Shown here piece after piece: positions 46,024-55,482 of a stretch of DNA of 64,000 nucleotides. Source of the stretch: G965218495 sp965262785. Its GTDB lineage: Bacteria; Bacteroidota; Rhodothermia; Rhodothermales; Bin80. A program made the position numbers and the translations under genes. The stretch is from NCBI GenBank assembly GCA_965262785.1, contig OZ253559.1, positions 3,410,001 through 3,474,000 on the forward strand. Reading direction: 5' to 3'. Position 1 is the first letter of the stretch. Each line of letters starts with the position of its first letter. The notes beneath the pieces were generated by a model. It saw only the letters and a list, made by a program, of their open reading frames with translations. It had not been told where the DNA came from and searched no databases.

Positions 46024-46597
46024 CACGCGTTGGGCACCTGCCCTGCAAACTACTCTGCCTTCCTACAGCAAGTGCCGACTTCATCTGCAACAAGTCTGGC
46101 CTTAGAAGGAGGTAGGCAAGGACTTACAACATAGGCACAACCGGGAAGACCCTTGACGCTCTTTTCCGAGCCGTTTGTTTGTGGGCCGATTTGGGCGTGG
46201 TAGGCCATTAAAGTGAGGTTTTCGCCGTGAGCTGAGGCGAAGTGCCAACCGGAAAGTCTGAGGGCGGACTACCCATGCTGCGCACGGACGCCTTGGGATG
46301 CAAGTTGCCGAATACGATCAGTAGAGCGCCGCCCGCTGCCTACTTCTGACGCCTTTGCTGGCTCCGTTCCCTCCCTCACTGGCGCCAGATGCTCACAAAA
46401 TCACTTTTGTACTTTGTGCGTGTCCTCAACCACAACTGCAACCCTGTCGGTGCGACTATCCTGGTTGCTTGGAGCCTGCGCCGCAGTAAACATCGGAGAC
46501 TCCTATTCCGCACCCGGACTCGTTACGCGACGGCTTTGGGGACCGCCGTGGGGTACGGGCCCTAAAAGGCGCCTAGCAGCGCGTATACTGTAGATGG
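46024..46597. other. Gene-free stretch between the isomerase and IS256 copy 2
   Basis: Nothing recognisable is seen: no supported frame, RNA gene or repeat. Its last 8 bases before the element are the left target duplication ACTTTCCC (46598-46605). Confidence 0.5.
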
Positions 46598-46688
46598 ACT
46601 TTCCCGGCGGTGCGCCATTCTTAGTTGGTAAAGGGCAGACGTAGACAGATAGTGGAGCCATTTTCCACATATATCTAATCTGCTTCTT

Positions 46689-47771
46689 ATGTCCGGGCAA
46701 CACAGCAAGTCCACACTCCATGACAGCGTCACTGGCGACGCCCTGCGTGCTCAGGGTGACTGGCGCCTGTCCCTGGTCAGGCAGTTCAGCGAGCTCATGG
46801 AGCTGCTCGCTCGTGACTGGACCGCACCGGGTCAGAGTACCAGTGGAGATGGGGCGAGCGGCCCGGCCTCGGGCGCCGACGCGCAGGTGCCGGAGGCCGA
46901 CTCCGCAGCGTGCACCTGCTGTGTGAGGTGCGTGTCCACGCGGGATCAGCCGGAGGCCTCGTCTGCGCTTCCGCAGCCACTGGATGCGTCGGTGGCAGCA
47001 CACCTGGAGCAGGCCTGGCAGGAGTTCGCCACGCGGCCGCTGTCCCAGCACGACTACGTGGCGTTATGGCTTGACGCCGCCTATGTGCTGGGCACACAGT
47101 ATGTCTTCTGCATGGGCGCTACGATGACCGGGCGCAAACGGATCCTAAGCTTCGCGGCTTCGTCGCTGGAGGATGCCGCAGCGTTAAGTCAGATGCTGCA
47201 GCAGCTTACCAGGCGCGGGCTTTGCACCGAGCGCGGACTGCTGTGCGTGATCTCCGGGGGCAGTGGCCTCTACGAGGCGCTTGCAGCCCACTTTGGCGCC
47301 CGTGTCCAGGTGCAACGGTGTCAAGTGCAGAAGGCCCGGCGTGTGTTGAGCTATCTGCCGGAGGCTGAACGTCTGGCGGTGCGTAGCGCACTGCGGCACG
47401 CTTGGGAGGCAGCCGACTATGACACGGCCCTGCGGGCGCTGATGCGTGTGCACAGTGCCGTCTCCCGAGAGAACCACACCGCGGGGCGCTGCCTGCAGGA
47501 GGGACTCAAGCAGACGCTGACCCTGCACCGGGCGGGTGTCTTTGCCGCCTTGGGTCGCAGCCTGAAGACCACCAGCGTGATTGGCCGTGTCAGCCAACGC
47601 TTAGCCGCACACCTGAGGCCATATGGCCACTGGCTGCCACCACAGCAGCGGCAGGCGTGCATGGCCCTGGGCCTGCTCACGATGGAGACGCGCCTCTACC
47701 GCCTGGCCAACGCTTCGTACCTTGCGCGCCTTCGCAGCACCCTCTTTAGCGAACGTCTTACGTCCTCCTAA
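46689..47771 (+). CDS. IS256 accessory ORF: transposase paralogue lacking two catalytic residues (copy 2)
   Basis: 360 residues, full-length orthologue of the 21888 ORF with the same mutated active site. The first Asp is kept (D129 in LWLDAAYVLGTQ), the second is Ser189 (VISGGSG) and the Glu position is Gly (LKTTSVIGRVSQRL). The Cys cluster C75-T-C77-C78-V-R-C81 is conserved. That two clearly diverged copies keep this frame open suggests it is selected, not decaying. It differs from copy 1 at the second catalytic position (Ser against Pro), as expected once catalysis is lost. Confidence 0.8.
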   Translation: MSGQHSKSTLHDSVTGDALRAQGDWRLSLVRQFSELMELLARDWTAPGQSTSGDGASGPASGADAQVPEADSAACTCCVRCVSTRDQPEASSALPQPLDASVAAHLEQAWQEFATRPLSQHDYVALWLDAAYVLGTQYVFCMGATMTGRKRILSFAASSLEDAAALSQMLQQLTRRGLCTERGLLCVISGGSGLYEALAAHFGARVQVQRCQVQKARRVLSYLPEAERLAVRSALRHAWEAADYDTALRALMRVHSAVSRENHTAGRCLQEGLKQTLTLHRAGVFAALGRSLKTTSVIGRVSQRLAAHLRPYGHWLPPQQRQACMALGLLTMETRLYRLANASYLARLRSTLFSERLTSS

Positions 47772-47786
47772 ACCCTACCAGTGCAC

Positions 47787-49076
47787 ATGACGACCTCTCC
47801 CACTACGGTGAACCCTACGGACCCCTGCGGCGAGCTCCTGCGTGCCTTTGGCTCGTGCAGCATGGAGGCGAAGATCGACGCGGTGCTCAACATCGGCTCG
47901 TTTCACCAACGCATGGCCGAGCAAGCCATTCGGGACGAGGTCGCCATGCTTTGCGGACGGTATCGCAGCCGAGACAAGCCGCACCAGGGGCGCTACCAGC
48001 GTTGGGGCTCCAATCCAGGGTCCATCCGTCTGTGTGGGCAGCGAGTACCCATCAGGGTGCCACGCGTGCAGGACAAACAGACGAACCAGGCGCGCTCCCT
48101 GCAGAGCTATCGCCGACTGCACAACGCAACAGTAGATGACAAGAAGCTGACTGAGGTATTGCTCATGGGTGTCAGCCAGCGCAACTACCAGCGGGCAGCC
48201 CAGGAGTATGCAGACGCGTTTGGTCTCAGCGCGACCTCTGTGCGGCGCAGGTTTATCCAGCGCGGCCAACAGATCCTGCAAGACTTCTTTGAACACCGGC
48301 TGGACAAGCTGGACCTGGTGGGCCTGTGGATCGACGGCAAGCACTTTGCCAAATACCAGGTGGTGGTGGCCATGGGGCTGACCCTGACGGGCGAGAAGGT
48401 AGTGCTGGGGTTTGCGCAGGTGCCTTCGGAGAATACCGAGGCCATCGAGGGCCTCTTGGAAGACCTGATTGCCCGTGGCCTGCGCTTAGGCGAAGGACTG
48501 CTCTGCATGGTCGATGGATCCAAAGGCATACACGCGGCGGTGCGCAAAGTCTTCGGCAAATATGCACTGGTACAGCGCTGCTGCTGGCATAAACAGGAGA
48601 ACGTGGTGGCACATGTGAAGAAAGAGGATCAGCCACGCTACCGTAAGCGTCTTCAGTCCGCCTATCGGAAGCCCACCTACGCAGCGGCGAAGGCAGCACT
48701 AACGAATCTCCAAACGGAGTTGCAGTCCAGCGCTCCCAAAGCCGCCGCCAGTCTGGCAGAAGGCATGGAGCAGACACTGACGCTGCATCGGCTGGGCCTG
48801 GCCCAGGTGCTGGGCCGCAGCTTGCGTACGACCAACAGCATAGAGAACCTGAACAGTGCCTTCGCCCGCCTCTTCCACAACGTGACACACTGGATGCACT
48901 CGGGTCAGGTGCACCGGTGGATAGCCCTGGGAGCCATCGAATCTCTTCGTAACTTGCAAAAGATTCCCCAGGCGCAACAGCTTCCGAAGCTACGAATGGC
49001 TCTACAAGCGCATATAGGCTACACTACTCATTCAAATACCACCTCCACGCTACTACGTCCGCCCCCTACCAACTAA
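47787..49076 (+). CDS. IS256 (mutator-type) family transposase (copy 2)
   Basis: 429 residues from ATG 47787, with a GTG 6 bp upstream also in frame. All catalytic residues are visible in LWIDGKHFAKYQVVVAMG, LLCMVDGSKGIHAAVRK and LRTTNSIENLNSAFARLF, plus the CCWHKQENVV block. It is close to but distinct from copy 1. It starts 15 bp after the accessory ORF, the same spacing as copy 1. Confidence 0.95.
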   Translation: MTTSPTTVNPTDPCGELLRAFGSCSMEAKIDAVLNIGSFHQRMAEQAIRDEVAMLCGRYRSRDKPHQGRYQRWGSNPGSIRLCGQRVPIRVPRVQDKQTNQARSLQSYRRLHNATVDDKKLTEVLLMGVSQRNYQRAAQEYADAFGLSATSVRRRFIQRGQQILQDFFEHRLDKLDLVGLWIDGKHFAKYQVVVAMGLTLTGEKVVLGFAQVPSENTEAIEGLLEDLIARGLRLGEGLLCMVDGSKGIHAAVRKVFGKYALVQRCCWHKQENVVAHVKKEDQPRYRKRLQSAYRKPTYAAAKAALTNLQTELQSSAPKAAASLAEGMEQTLTLHRLGLAQVLGRSLRTTNSIENLNSAFARLFHNVTHWMHSGQVHRWIALGAIESLRNLQKIPQAQQLPKLRMALQAHIGYTTHSNTTSTLLRPPPTN

Positions 49077-49204
49077 GAATGGTGCACCACCACTTTCCCA
49101 CTCATGTAGCATCGACAACTCAATGTCACAGATTGCTTGGAAATGGTCGCCATAGCTTGGAGACGGTGTCTTATTAAGCTGCACAGCATACACGTGATCG
49201 TAGG

Positions 49205-49425
49205 GCCGAGCACAACTTCGGAAGGTGCGGTGCCTTGGCAGCCCGTTGAATGCCGCAAGGGACTACATAGCCACCTGCGCCATCCACCAGTGAACCTGAT
49301 CCGAGCGCTTCCGGTGCGTCACCTTACGGAGGAGGCGGCTGAAGGCACTGAAGCTGAATGGGTCCTCAATGCCGTTGGTAGTACGCAAGCTGCTGTAGTG
49401 CGCTTTGGCCTTTGCAAGCCAACGC
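49205..49425 (-). pseudogene. IS256-family transposase C-terminal remnant
   Basis: The minus strand reads LAKAKAHYSSLRTTNGIEDP, FSFSAFSRLLRKVTHRKRSD and QVHWWMAQVAM, then a stop, then SLAAFNGLPRH. It aligns with the transposase end GLAKPLGRSLRTTNSIENLN, SAFSRLFHNVTHWMHSD, QIQRWMALGAMESLRNLQRI. TAG replaces the Glu codon in AMES. The relic lies 110 bp beyond IS256 copy 2, in opposite orientation. From 49426 to 49681 nothing further is recognised. Confidence 0.7.
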
Positions 49426-49681
49426 AGATCATCTGAAAAGCGGACACGTGCTTGTATCACGTGCAAGAACAAGTGCCCGCTTGTAAGCTCGAACACTATC
49501 AAGCTCCTGTAAGAATGGGAGAGACCAGAAACGCATCACGGCGCATGCAAAGTAGTGGCAAGCACAATGGTGGCGGGGGCTTTCCGGCCGCATGACTGCT
49601 GGCGCGACACGCATCTCGTCGTTGTGCCCTAGAATAGGTGGGCGCACTCACAAGAGGGAGGGTTACATGGAATTCACCCTG

Positions 49682-51139
49682 CTACGTCAGCACGCTGTGA
49701 ATTACGTTGCCATGGACATCTGTCAGCCGATACCTGCGACCCTGGTGGCGGAACGTAAACCTCTCGTGATCGATTCCGAGCAGATGCAGTAATGTGGCCT
49801 GAAAGTCATGCACGTGCACGGGATTGTCGGCGACGTTGTAACCGAATTCGTCGGTCCGCCCGTACGAGAACCCTTTCTTTACGCCACCGCCGGACATCCA
49901 GATGGTGAAGCAGCGCGGGTGATGGTCGCGCCCGTAGTTGTCCTTGGTAAGCTTACCCTGGGAATAGTTGGTGCGCCCAAATTCTCCTCCCCAAATGATA
50001 AGTGTATCGTCCAGCATGCCCCGCTGCTTGAGATCGAGCACCAAGGCCGCGGAAGCCCGGTCAGTATCCTTGGCCAGTACGCTGATTTCCCGCGGCAGAT
50101 TTGCATGTTGGTCCCAGCCTTGGTGGTAGAGCTGAATGAAGCGAACGCCCCGCTCCGCAAGGCGGCGGGCCAAAAGGCAGTTGGCTGCAAACGTACCCGG
50201 CATGCGAGCAGCCTCACCGTAGAGCTCGAACACATGGTCCGGCTCTTGGGAAAGATCCATTGAGGTCGGTACGGAGGTCTGCATCCGGTACGCCATCTCG
50301 TACTGAGCGATGCGCGAGTTGATTTCAGGATCCAGAACCTGCGCGTGCTGGCGCTGATGCATTTCGCGCAAATGGTCAAGCATGCGTCTGCGCGTCATGC
50401 GGTCCAGGCCGGGTGGGTTGTTCAGGTACAACACCGGATCTTTGCCCGATCTGAATTGAACGCCCTGGTGCAGCGAAGGCAGAAAGCCATTCCCCCATAG
50501 CCTTGAATACAGCGGCTGATCAAAATCGTTGCTCCTGGACAGCAGCACGCAGAAGGTGGGCAAGTTATTGTTTTCGGACCCTAGGCCATAGCTCAGCCAC
50601 GACCCTATTGATGGCCGTCCCGTCTGTTGGGTCCCGGTTTGGAAAAAAGTGATGGCCGGATCGTGGTTGATCGCCTCCGTGTACATTGAGTTTATGAAGC
50701 ACAATTCGTCTACGATCTGCGCGGTATACGGCAGCAATTCGCTGATCATTCGGCGGCACCTGCCGTGCGGAGCAAACCGAAACTGCGCCCCGGCCAAGGG
50801 AAAAGACTTTTGGTGGGCGGTCATGCCGGTAAGCCGCTGCCCCTTTCGTACTGATTCAGGCAGCTGCTCCCCATTCATCCTGGCCAAAGTGGGCTTGTAG
50901 TCGAACAAGTCCAAGTGAGATGGGCCACCGCTTTGAAACAGGTAGATTACGCGACTGACCTTCGGCGTGAAGTGCGGCTTGCGCAGGATACCGCTCGATC
51001 CATCGTCTCGGCCGGCAGTCGCGAAGCCCGGTACCGGACTCAGCAGAGAAGCCAAGGCGGCCGATCCGATGCCAAGACTAGCCTTGGACAAGAAATGCCG
51101 TCGCGTGCTGTTGTACTTAAGGTCGCAAAGTTCATCCAT
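49682..51139 (-). CDS. DUF1501 family protein, exported
   Basis: 485 residues. The N terminus STRRHFLSKASLGIGSAALA has a twin-arginine signal. The core has IYLFQSGGPSHLDLFDYKP, INHDPAITFFQTGTQQ, WGGEFGRTNYSQG and GRDHHPRCFTIWMSGGG, all close to the 394 and 4992 genes. It is downstream of the DUF1553 gene at 51407 on the same strand, but separated by 267 bp without a gene, unlike the overlapping pairs at 0.4-10 kb. Same presumed periplasmic role; reaction unknown. Confidence 0.9.
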   Translation of the reverse strand: MDELCDLKYNSTRRHFLSKASLGIGSAALASLLSPVPGFATAGRDDGSSGILRKPHFTPKVSRVIYLFQSGGPSHLDLFDYKPTLARMNGEQLPESVRKGQRLTGMTAHQKSFPLAGAQFRFAPHGRCRRMISELLPYTAQIVDELCFINSMYTEAINHDPAITFFQTGTQQTGRPSIGSWLSYGLGSENNNLPTFCVLLSRSNDFDQPLYSRLWGNGFLPSLHQGVQFRSGKDPVLYLNNPPGLDRMTRRRMLDHLREMHQRQHAQVLDPEINSRIAQYEMAYRMQTSVPTSMDLSQEPDHVFELYGEAARMPGTFAANCLLARRLAERGVRFIQLYHQGWDQHANLPREISVLAKDTDRASAALVLDLKQRGMLDDTLIIWGGEFGRTNYSQGKLTKDNYGRDHHPRCFTIWMSGGGVKKGFSYGRTDEFGYNVADNPVHVHDFQATLLHLLGIDHERFTFRHQGRRYRLTDVHGNVIHSVLT

Positions 51140-51406
51140 GGCGGCGACTGCTGGCTGTTGACTCGGATAGCACTTTAGGGACTACGGGTTCGGTAGTGCT
51201 CATTGCGCTGTACATTCCACTGTAACGATTTTCCTGCAGCCGTGCAACTTTTAGGCCCGAATTTCGCGGCTCGCAACCGCCTACGTTCTCTGGCTCCGCT
51301 GCGGCCACACGGCTTTGCTGGCATGAGATCGGCCAGTCAAGGTCTTCCGACCTGTAATACCTTGAAACCCCGATTTGGAGGTGCGCTTCGCTAAAATAGC
51401 CGCACG

Positions 51407-54400
51407 TCAACGCTTCGTGACAGCCGCATCGAAGTTCATGATGGTGCTCATGACCACCGTAAGGGCGGCCAGCTGCACTGGGTCGTGCCCGTCGTCCAGC
51501 AAATGCTCGCCCACGCTTAGCAGTTGTAACGCGCTTGCCCGGTCTTCCCCAAACGACTCCAACTCCTGTTCATAGTGGCTACCCAGCAGGTTCAGCATAG
51601 CGACATCCGGGTACCGGCTCGTAAGCAGCCTATAACCCAGCGACAGCCGCGCCTCAGAGTGTTCCGGTACGGCATCGAACAGGCGCGCAGCCAACACGCG
51701 CGCTGCTTCCACGAACTGCGGATCATTGAGCAGCACCAATGCCTGAAGAGGCGTACTGGTGGCCTGCCGCCTAACTGTGCAAATGTTGCGCTCCGATGCG
51801 TCAAACGTCATCATGGAAGGCGGCGGTGCAGTCCGCTTCCAGATCGTGTACATGCTACGCCGATAGAGCTTTTCCCCTTGATCCTGTTCGTATTTGGTTG
51901 CGTTGCGGGTAGCCAACTCTCGCCATAAGCCCTCCGGCTGGTAAGGCCTGACAGGAGGGCCACCAATATCATCAACCAACAAGCCGCTTACGGCCAATGC
52001 ATTGTCTCGTAGCATTTCTGCTGGCAGTCTATAGGATGGCCCGCGCGCAAGCAGCATGTTTTCGGGATCTCGTGCCAACAGGTCTGGATCGGCTACGGAG
52101 CTCTGCTTGTAGGTTGAAGACGTAACGATTAGCCGCTGAAGAGCTTTCACATCCCAGCCACTCTCCACAAACTTTGTAGCGAGCCAGTCAAGCAGTGCTG
52201 GGTGCGTGGGCAGCGAGCCCTGGCTTCCAAAGTCATCCGGGGTCCCCACTAATCCCACCCCGAAATACATCTGCCAATACCGATTTACCGTTACTCGGGC
52301 AGGCAGCGGGTTATTGGGGTCAAGGAGCCATCGGGCCAAGCCCAAACGATTCTTTGGGAGCTCTTCGGAAAACGGCAGCACCGCCGCAGGAGTGGCCCGC
52401 GCAACACGTTCGGTGCGTGCATCGTACTGGCCGCGATCCAGGATATAGGTTGGCCGCGGCTCGTCCAAATCCCGCATAACCATCACTTCCGGCAGCATGG
52501 ACACGACCGCGTTTTCTTCCCCACGAACTGCTGTCAGCTCCTCAAAGTCTGCTTGGTACGCGGAAGAAACAGCCGTGACGTAGTAGTCCCGAAGAGAATA
52601 TACCCCGCCGGCCGTGCTGTCGAGGGTAGACGAATGCTGGTCAGGAGCAATTTCGCCCGAGGATCCGTGGACCGCGGCAACCTCCGCGGCCGTCAAGCGC
52701 CGGTCAAAGACCTGAAACTCATCCACTGCGATGCTGTCAATCTTGGGGGCCGTGGGCCCTATGTACCCGATTCGAAGATTGCCGGCTTGGGCTGGAGTGG
52801 TCGGCTCACCAGTAGTAGGATTTATGGTGAACATGATGCTCTGCTTCAGATTGTCTATCGTTACCGACGAACGCATCTTTTTTCCGTCCAGATACAGCGA
52901 AAGCCCTGCGGCACGACTGGATCCGTCATACGTCATGACAACGTGGTTCCATACACCAGGCTGAACAGCGTCGTGCGACTTAACTTCAATTGAGTTGTCT
53001 GGGAACACATGATTCAGACTGGCGGAGATAGTCCCATCGTCCTCCATCATGCACAGGTACCCTTGACGACCGTTGAACAGACCGGTAGTCTTGGCAAAGA
53101 GTGGCAACCGAGTAGGCCGGCCCAACAGCTTGAGCCACAGGCTAATGCTGAAGGACTCGTTGCGGTCGAAGTAGTAGCGGTCGCCCCCCATATCCAGATA
53201 GCCGTCACCCTGCATCACTAGCGCTGAACCAAATCGCCCTTCGTCAACCAACGGAAGCTTGTCCGTGTCCCCGAAAAAGTACCCTTCCTTGTCCGCCTGC
53301 GCTCGGTTTTCGAAGTAAAAAGTCTTGCTTCCCTTATCGTCTTCCTCCTGCCGGAAGCCGTCAAGCGGATAGTGCCCTACCAGTCCCTTGGGCACTATAG
53401 CTTGCTCTCCAGACTTCAGGCCTGCAAGCCATCGTGCAAAACCCCGATCAAATGCAGGGTTTTCTAGTGCCGTGCGCTGCTCGAGGGAATCGATCCTTGC
53501 ACGTAGTGGCGCAAGTTGCTGCTGCGCATCTCCGTCCACGAGAATAACCGTTGGACTTGCCACACCGGAATAAGGAGAAGTCCCAAATTCATTGACGCTG
53601 TTAAAAAAGTCGAACAATTCGTAGTACTCCTTCTGGCTGATGGGATCGAACTTGTGGTCGTGACAGCGAGCACATTCCATGGTGAGGCCGAGAAACGCCG
53701 TCCCAAACGTATTCGTCCGATCAGCCACATAGTCTACACGGTATTCCTCCGGAATGATGCCACCCTCCTGGCTCTGCAAGTGATTACGGTTGAAGCCGGT
53801 CGCCAGCCGCTGCTCAATAGTCGGGTAAGGCAGAAGATCTCCGGCCAGCTGCCAGGTCACGAATTCATCAAAGGGCTGGTTCCTATTGAAGCTTTCAATG
53901 ACCCAGTCCCTCCACGGCCACATGCTGCGCAGGCCGTCATCCTGGTAGCCGTGACTGTCGGCGTACCGCGCCACATCCAGCCATTCGGTGGCCATGCGCT
54001 CACCGTAGGCTCTAGTTGCGAGCAAGTGATCTACAACTTTTTCGTATGCATCCTTGCTTTCGTCGGCCAAAAAGTCATTGATCTCCTCAATCGTTGGCGG
54101 CAGGCCGGTCAAGTCGAAGGTCACGCGGCGGATCAGGGTTTCTCGGTCGGCCGCAGGAGATGGACCCAGGCCCTCTTGCTCCAGGCGCCGCATCACGAAG
54201 TGATCAATGCCATTTTCTGGCCACTCAGGCAAGCCAACCGCAAGCAATTCTGGCTTTGACGGCGGAATGAGCGACCAGTGCGGCTTGAATTTGGCACCCT
54301 GCTCTATCCACCTGAAAATCAGCGCGGCCTCTCCGGGTGAAACACTGAGGTTGGATTCTGGTGGCGGCATCCTGTATGCCGCGTTTCCCGAAACCAGGCG

Positions 54401-54718
54401 ATGCGGCACCTCGCTTCTGGCGACACTGCCTGGAACAAATGCGTAATTGCGCCTGCTGGCGCTCAAGCGTATAAAAGCACCAGCCTCGGTGTCAAGCCGC
54501 AGCTCTGTAGTCCGAGCGTTGTCATCAGGGCCATGGCAGGGGTAGCACCGGTCGGCCAGAATGGGTTTTACATGAAAGTTGTAATCCACTTGGTCCGGCA
54601 GTGCGCCAATAGCCGTGCCAGCGGGCAACCTTGGGCCGCAACCCGCAGCGCAAGCCAAGGCCGCGGACAGTACGACACCAACAAAGGCAGCGGAACCTAT
54701 TTGCCTATTACAGCTCAT
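51407..54718 (-). CDS. PSCyt1-DUF1549-LamG-DUF1553 exported cytochrome-like protein
   Basis: 1103 residues, the closest relative in the window of the 1861 gene. An N-terminal hydrophobic segment ends ALACAAGC, a possible lipoprotein Cys. The haem motif is C58-Y-P-C61-H62 in YNFHVKPILADRCYPCHGPD. DUF1549 carries ECARCHDHKFDPISQKEYY. A LamG-like insert spans about 430-680 (FSISLWLKLLGRPTRLPLF, MTYDGSSRAAGLSLYLDGKK). DUF1553 ends it (NRYWQMYFGVGLVGTPDDFG, LQALVLLNDPQFVEAARVLA). Pairs with the DUF1501 gene downstream. Confidence 0.9.
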   Translation of the reverse strand: MSCNRQIGSAAFVGVVLSAALACAAGCGPRLPAGTAIGALPDQVDYNFHVKPILADRCYPCHGPDDNARTTELRLDTEAGAFIRLSASRRNYAFVPGSVARSEVPHRLVSGNAAYRMPPPESNLSVSPGEAALIFRWIEQGAKFKPHWSLIPPSKPELLAVGLPEWPENGIDHFVMRRLEQEGLGPSPAADRETLIRRVTFDLTGLPPTIEEINDFLADESKDAYEKVVDHLLATRAYGERMATEWLDVARYADSHGYQDDGLRSMWPWRDWVIESFNRNQPFDEFVTWQLAGDLLPYPTIEQRLATGFNRNHLQSQEGGIIPEEYRVDYVADRTNTFGTAFLGLTMECARCHDHKFDPISQKEYYELFDFFNSVNEFGTSPYSGVASPTVILVDGDAQQQLAPLRARIDSLEQRTALENPAFDRGFARWLAGLKSGEQAIVPKGLVGHYPLDGFRQEEDDKGSKTFYFENRAQADKEGYFFGDTDKLPLVDEGRFGSALVMQGDGYLDMGGDRYYFDRNESFSISLWLKLLGRPTRLPLFAKTTGLFNGRQGYLCMMEDDGTISASLNHVFPDNSIEVKSHDAVQPGVWNHVVMTYDGSSRAAGLSLYLDGKKMRSSVTIDNLKQSIMFTINPTTGEPTTPAQAGNLRIGYIGPTAPKIDSIAVDEFQVFDRRLTAAEVAAVHGSSGEIAPDQHSSTLDSTAGGVYSLRDYYVTAVSSAYQADFEELTAVRGEENAVVSMLPEVMVMRDLDEPRPTYILDRGQYDARTERVARATPAAVLPFSEELPKNRLGLARWLLDPNNPLPARVTVNRYWQMYFGVGLVGTPDDFGSQGSLPTHPALLDWLATKFVESGWDVKALQRLIVTSSTYKQSSVADPDLLARDPENMLLARGPSYRLPAEMLRDNALAVSGLLVDDIGGPPVRPYQPEGLWRELATRNATKYEQDQGEKLYRRSMYTIWKRTAPPPSMMTFDASERNICTVRRQATSTPLQALVLLNDPQFVEAARVLAARLFDAVPEHSEARLSLGYRLLTSRYPDVAMLNLLGSHYEQELESFGEDRASALQLLSVGEHLLDDGHDPVQLAALTVVMSTIMNFDAAVTKR

Positions 54719-55482
54719 TCTGAAAGACTTTGCTCAGCCAACCCGGCGCGGCCAATGCCACGCTTCGCCGGCATGCCGTCAGGCACCGACAACATTGTGG
54801 CTGCTTAGGCCCTAACCTGAGCCAAGGTGTCGTGCGCACTGCGCGCTGCTCCAATGCACGCTCACCCACGCTTCGGTGGCTGCCCATCGGCCAGTTACGC
54901 CCCGATTGCGCTCGGCGCCGTCCGAAGACCTACCGCCACAATTGCTGCTGAGCCCTCTCTGGGCCGCGGGGTGCAAGTCAAGCAGCTACCAGGCTTTACA
55001 AAGCGCCGGCAGCCACGATCGACGCAGAGCTTGCCATGGCCACGATTGCACAAGGACTTCCACGGAACACGCAGTGAACTCATTCGCTGCAGAAAAACGC
55101 CGGCAACCCCATTCCATACCGACGAAGTTTCGCAAAGCACAGGTATGCACCTCTTGAATTTAGGTATTAATTCCTACAACGGAAACAAGGATGGAACAAT
55201 CCGGAGCGGTACATGCCTGACACATTTGCACCCTATGTCAGGTATGTGTTCCGGACGGAAAGGAAGTGGACTCAGAGATTCTGGCGATGGCTCGTAGGCC
55301 ATGTGCTTGACCCCGTCGATGCCATTACGCTGCAACGCCTGGTGAAGCGGAGTGTGCGGTGAAACCCACGAAAGAGCTCGCACGCTTGGCGAATGCGTAA
55401 AAACTTGGCCACTAATCGCATCGCACAATCTCCTTACCATAAGGGGTACGCCAACGCTCCTGGCTATGCCGGACGCACAGAA
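54719..55482. other. Gene-free stretch before the LRR gene
   Basis: No supported gene. Several short overlapping frames on both strands lack motifs. An in-frame extension of the LRR gene back to 55393 is possible but has no signal-peptide character. Confidence 0.5.

Larger units (their letters stand above)
46606..49091 (+). mobile_element. Two-ORF IS256-family element, copy 2, with perfect 8-bp target duplication
   Basis: 2486 bp, left end GGCGGTGCGCCATTCTTAGT and right-end complement GGTGGTGCACCATTCTTAGT. The flanking duplication ACTTTCCC is exact at 46598-46605 and 49092-49099, defining the ends. The same two ORFs as copy 1 are intact. The perfect duplication and intact ORFs indicate a fairly recent insertion. 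The sequence difference from copy 1 shows it was not produced by simple duplication of that copy. Confidence 0.96.
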
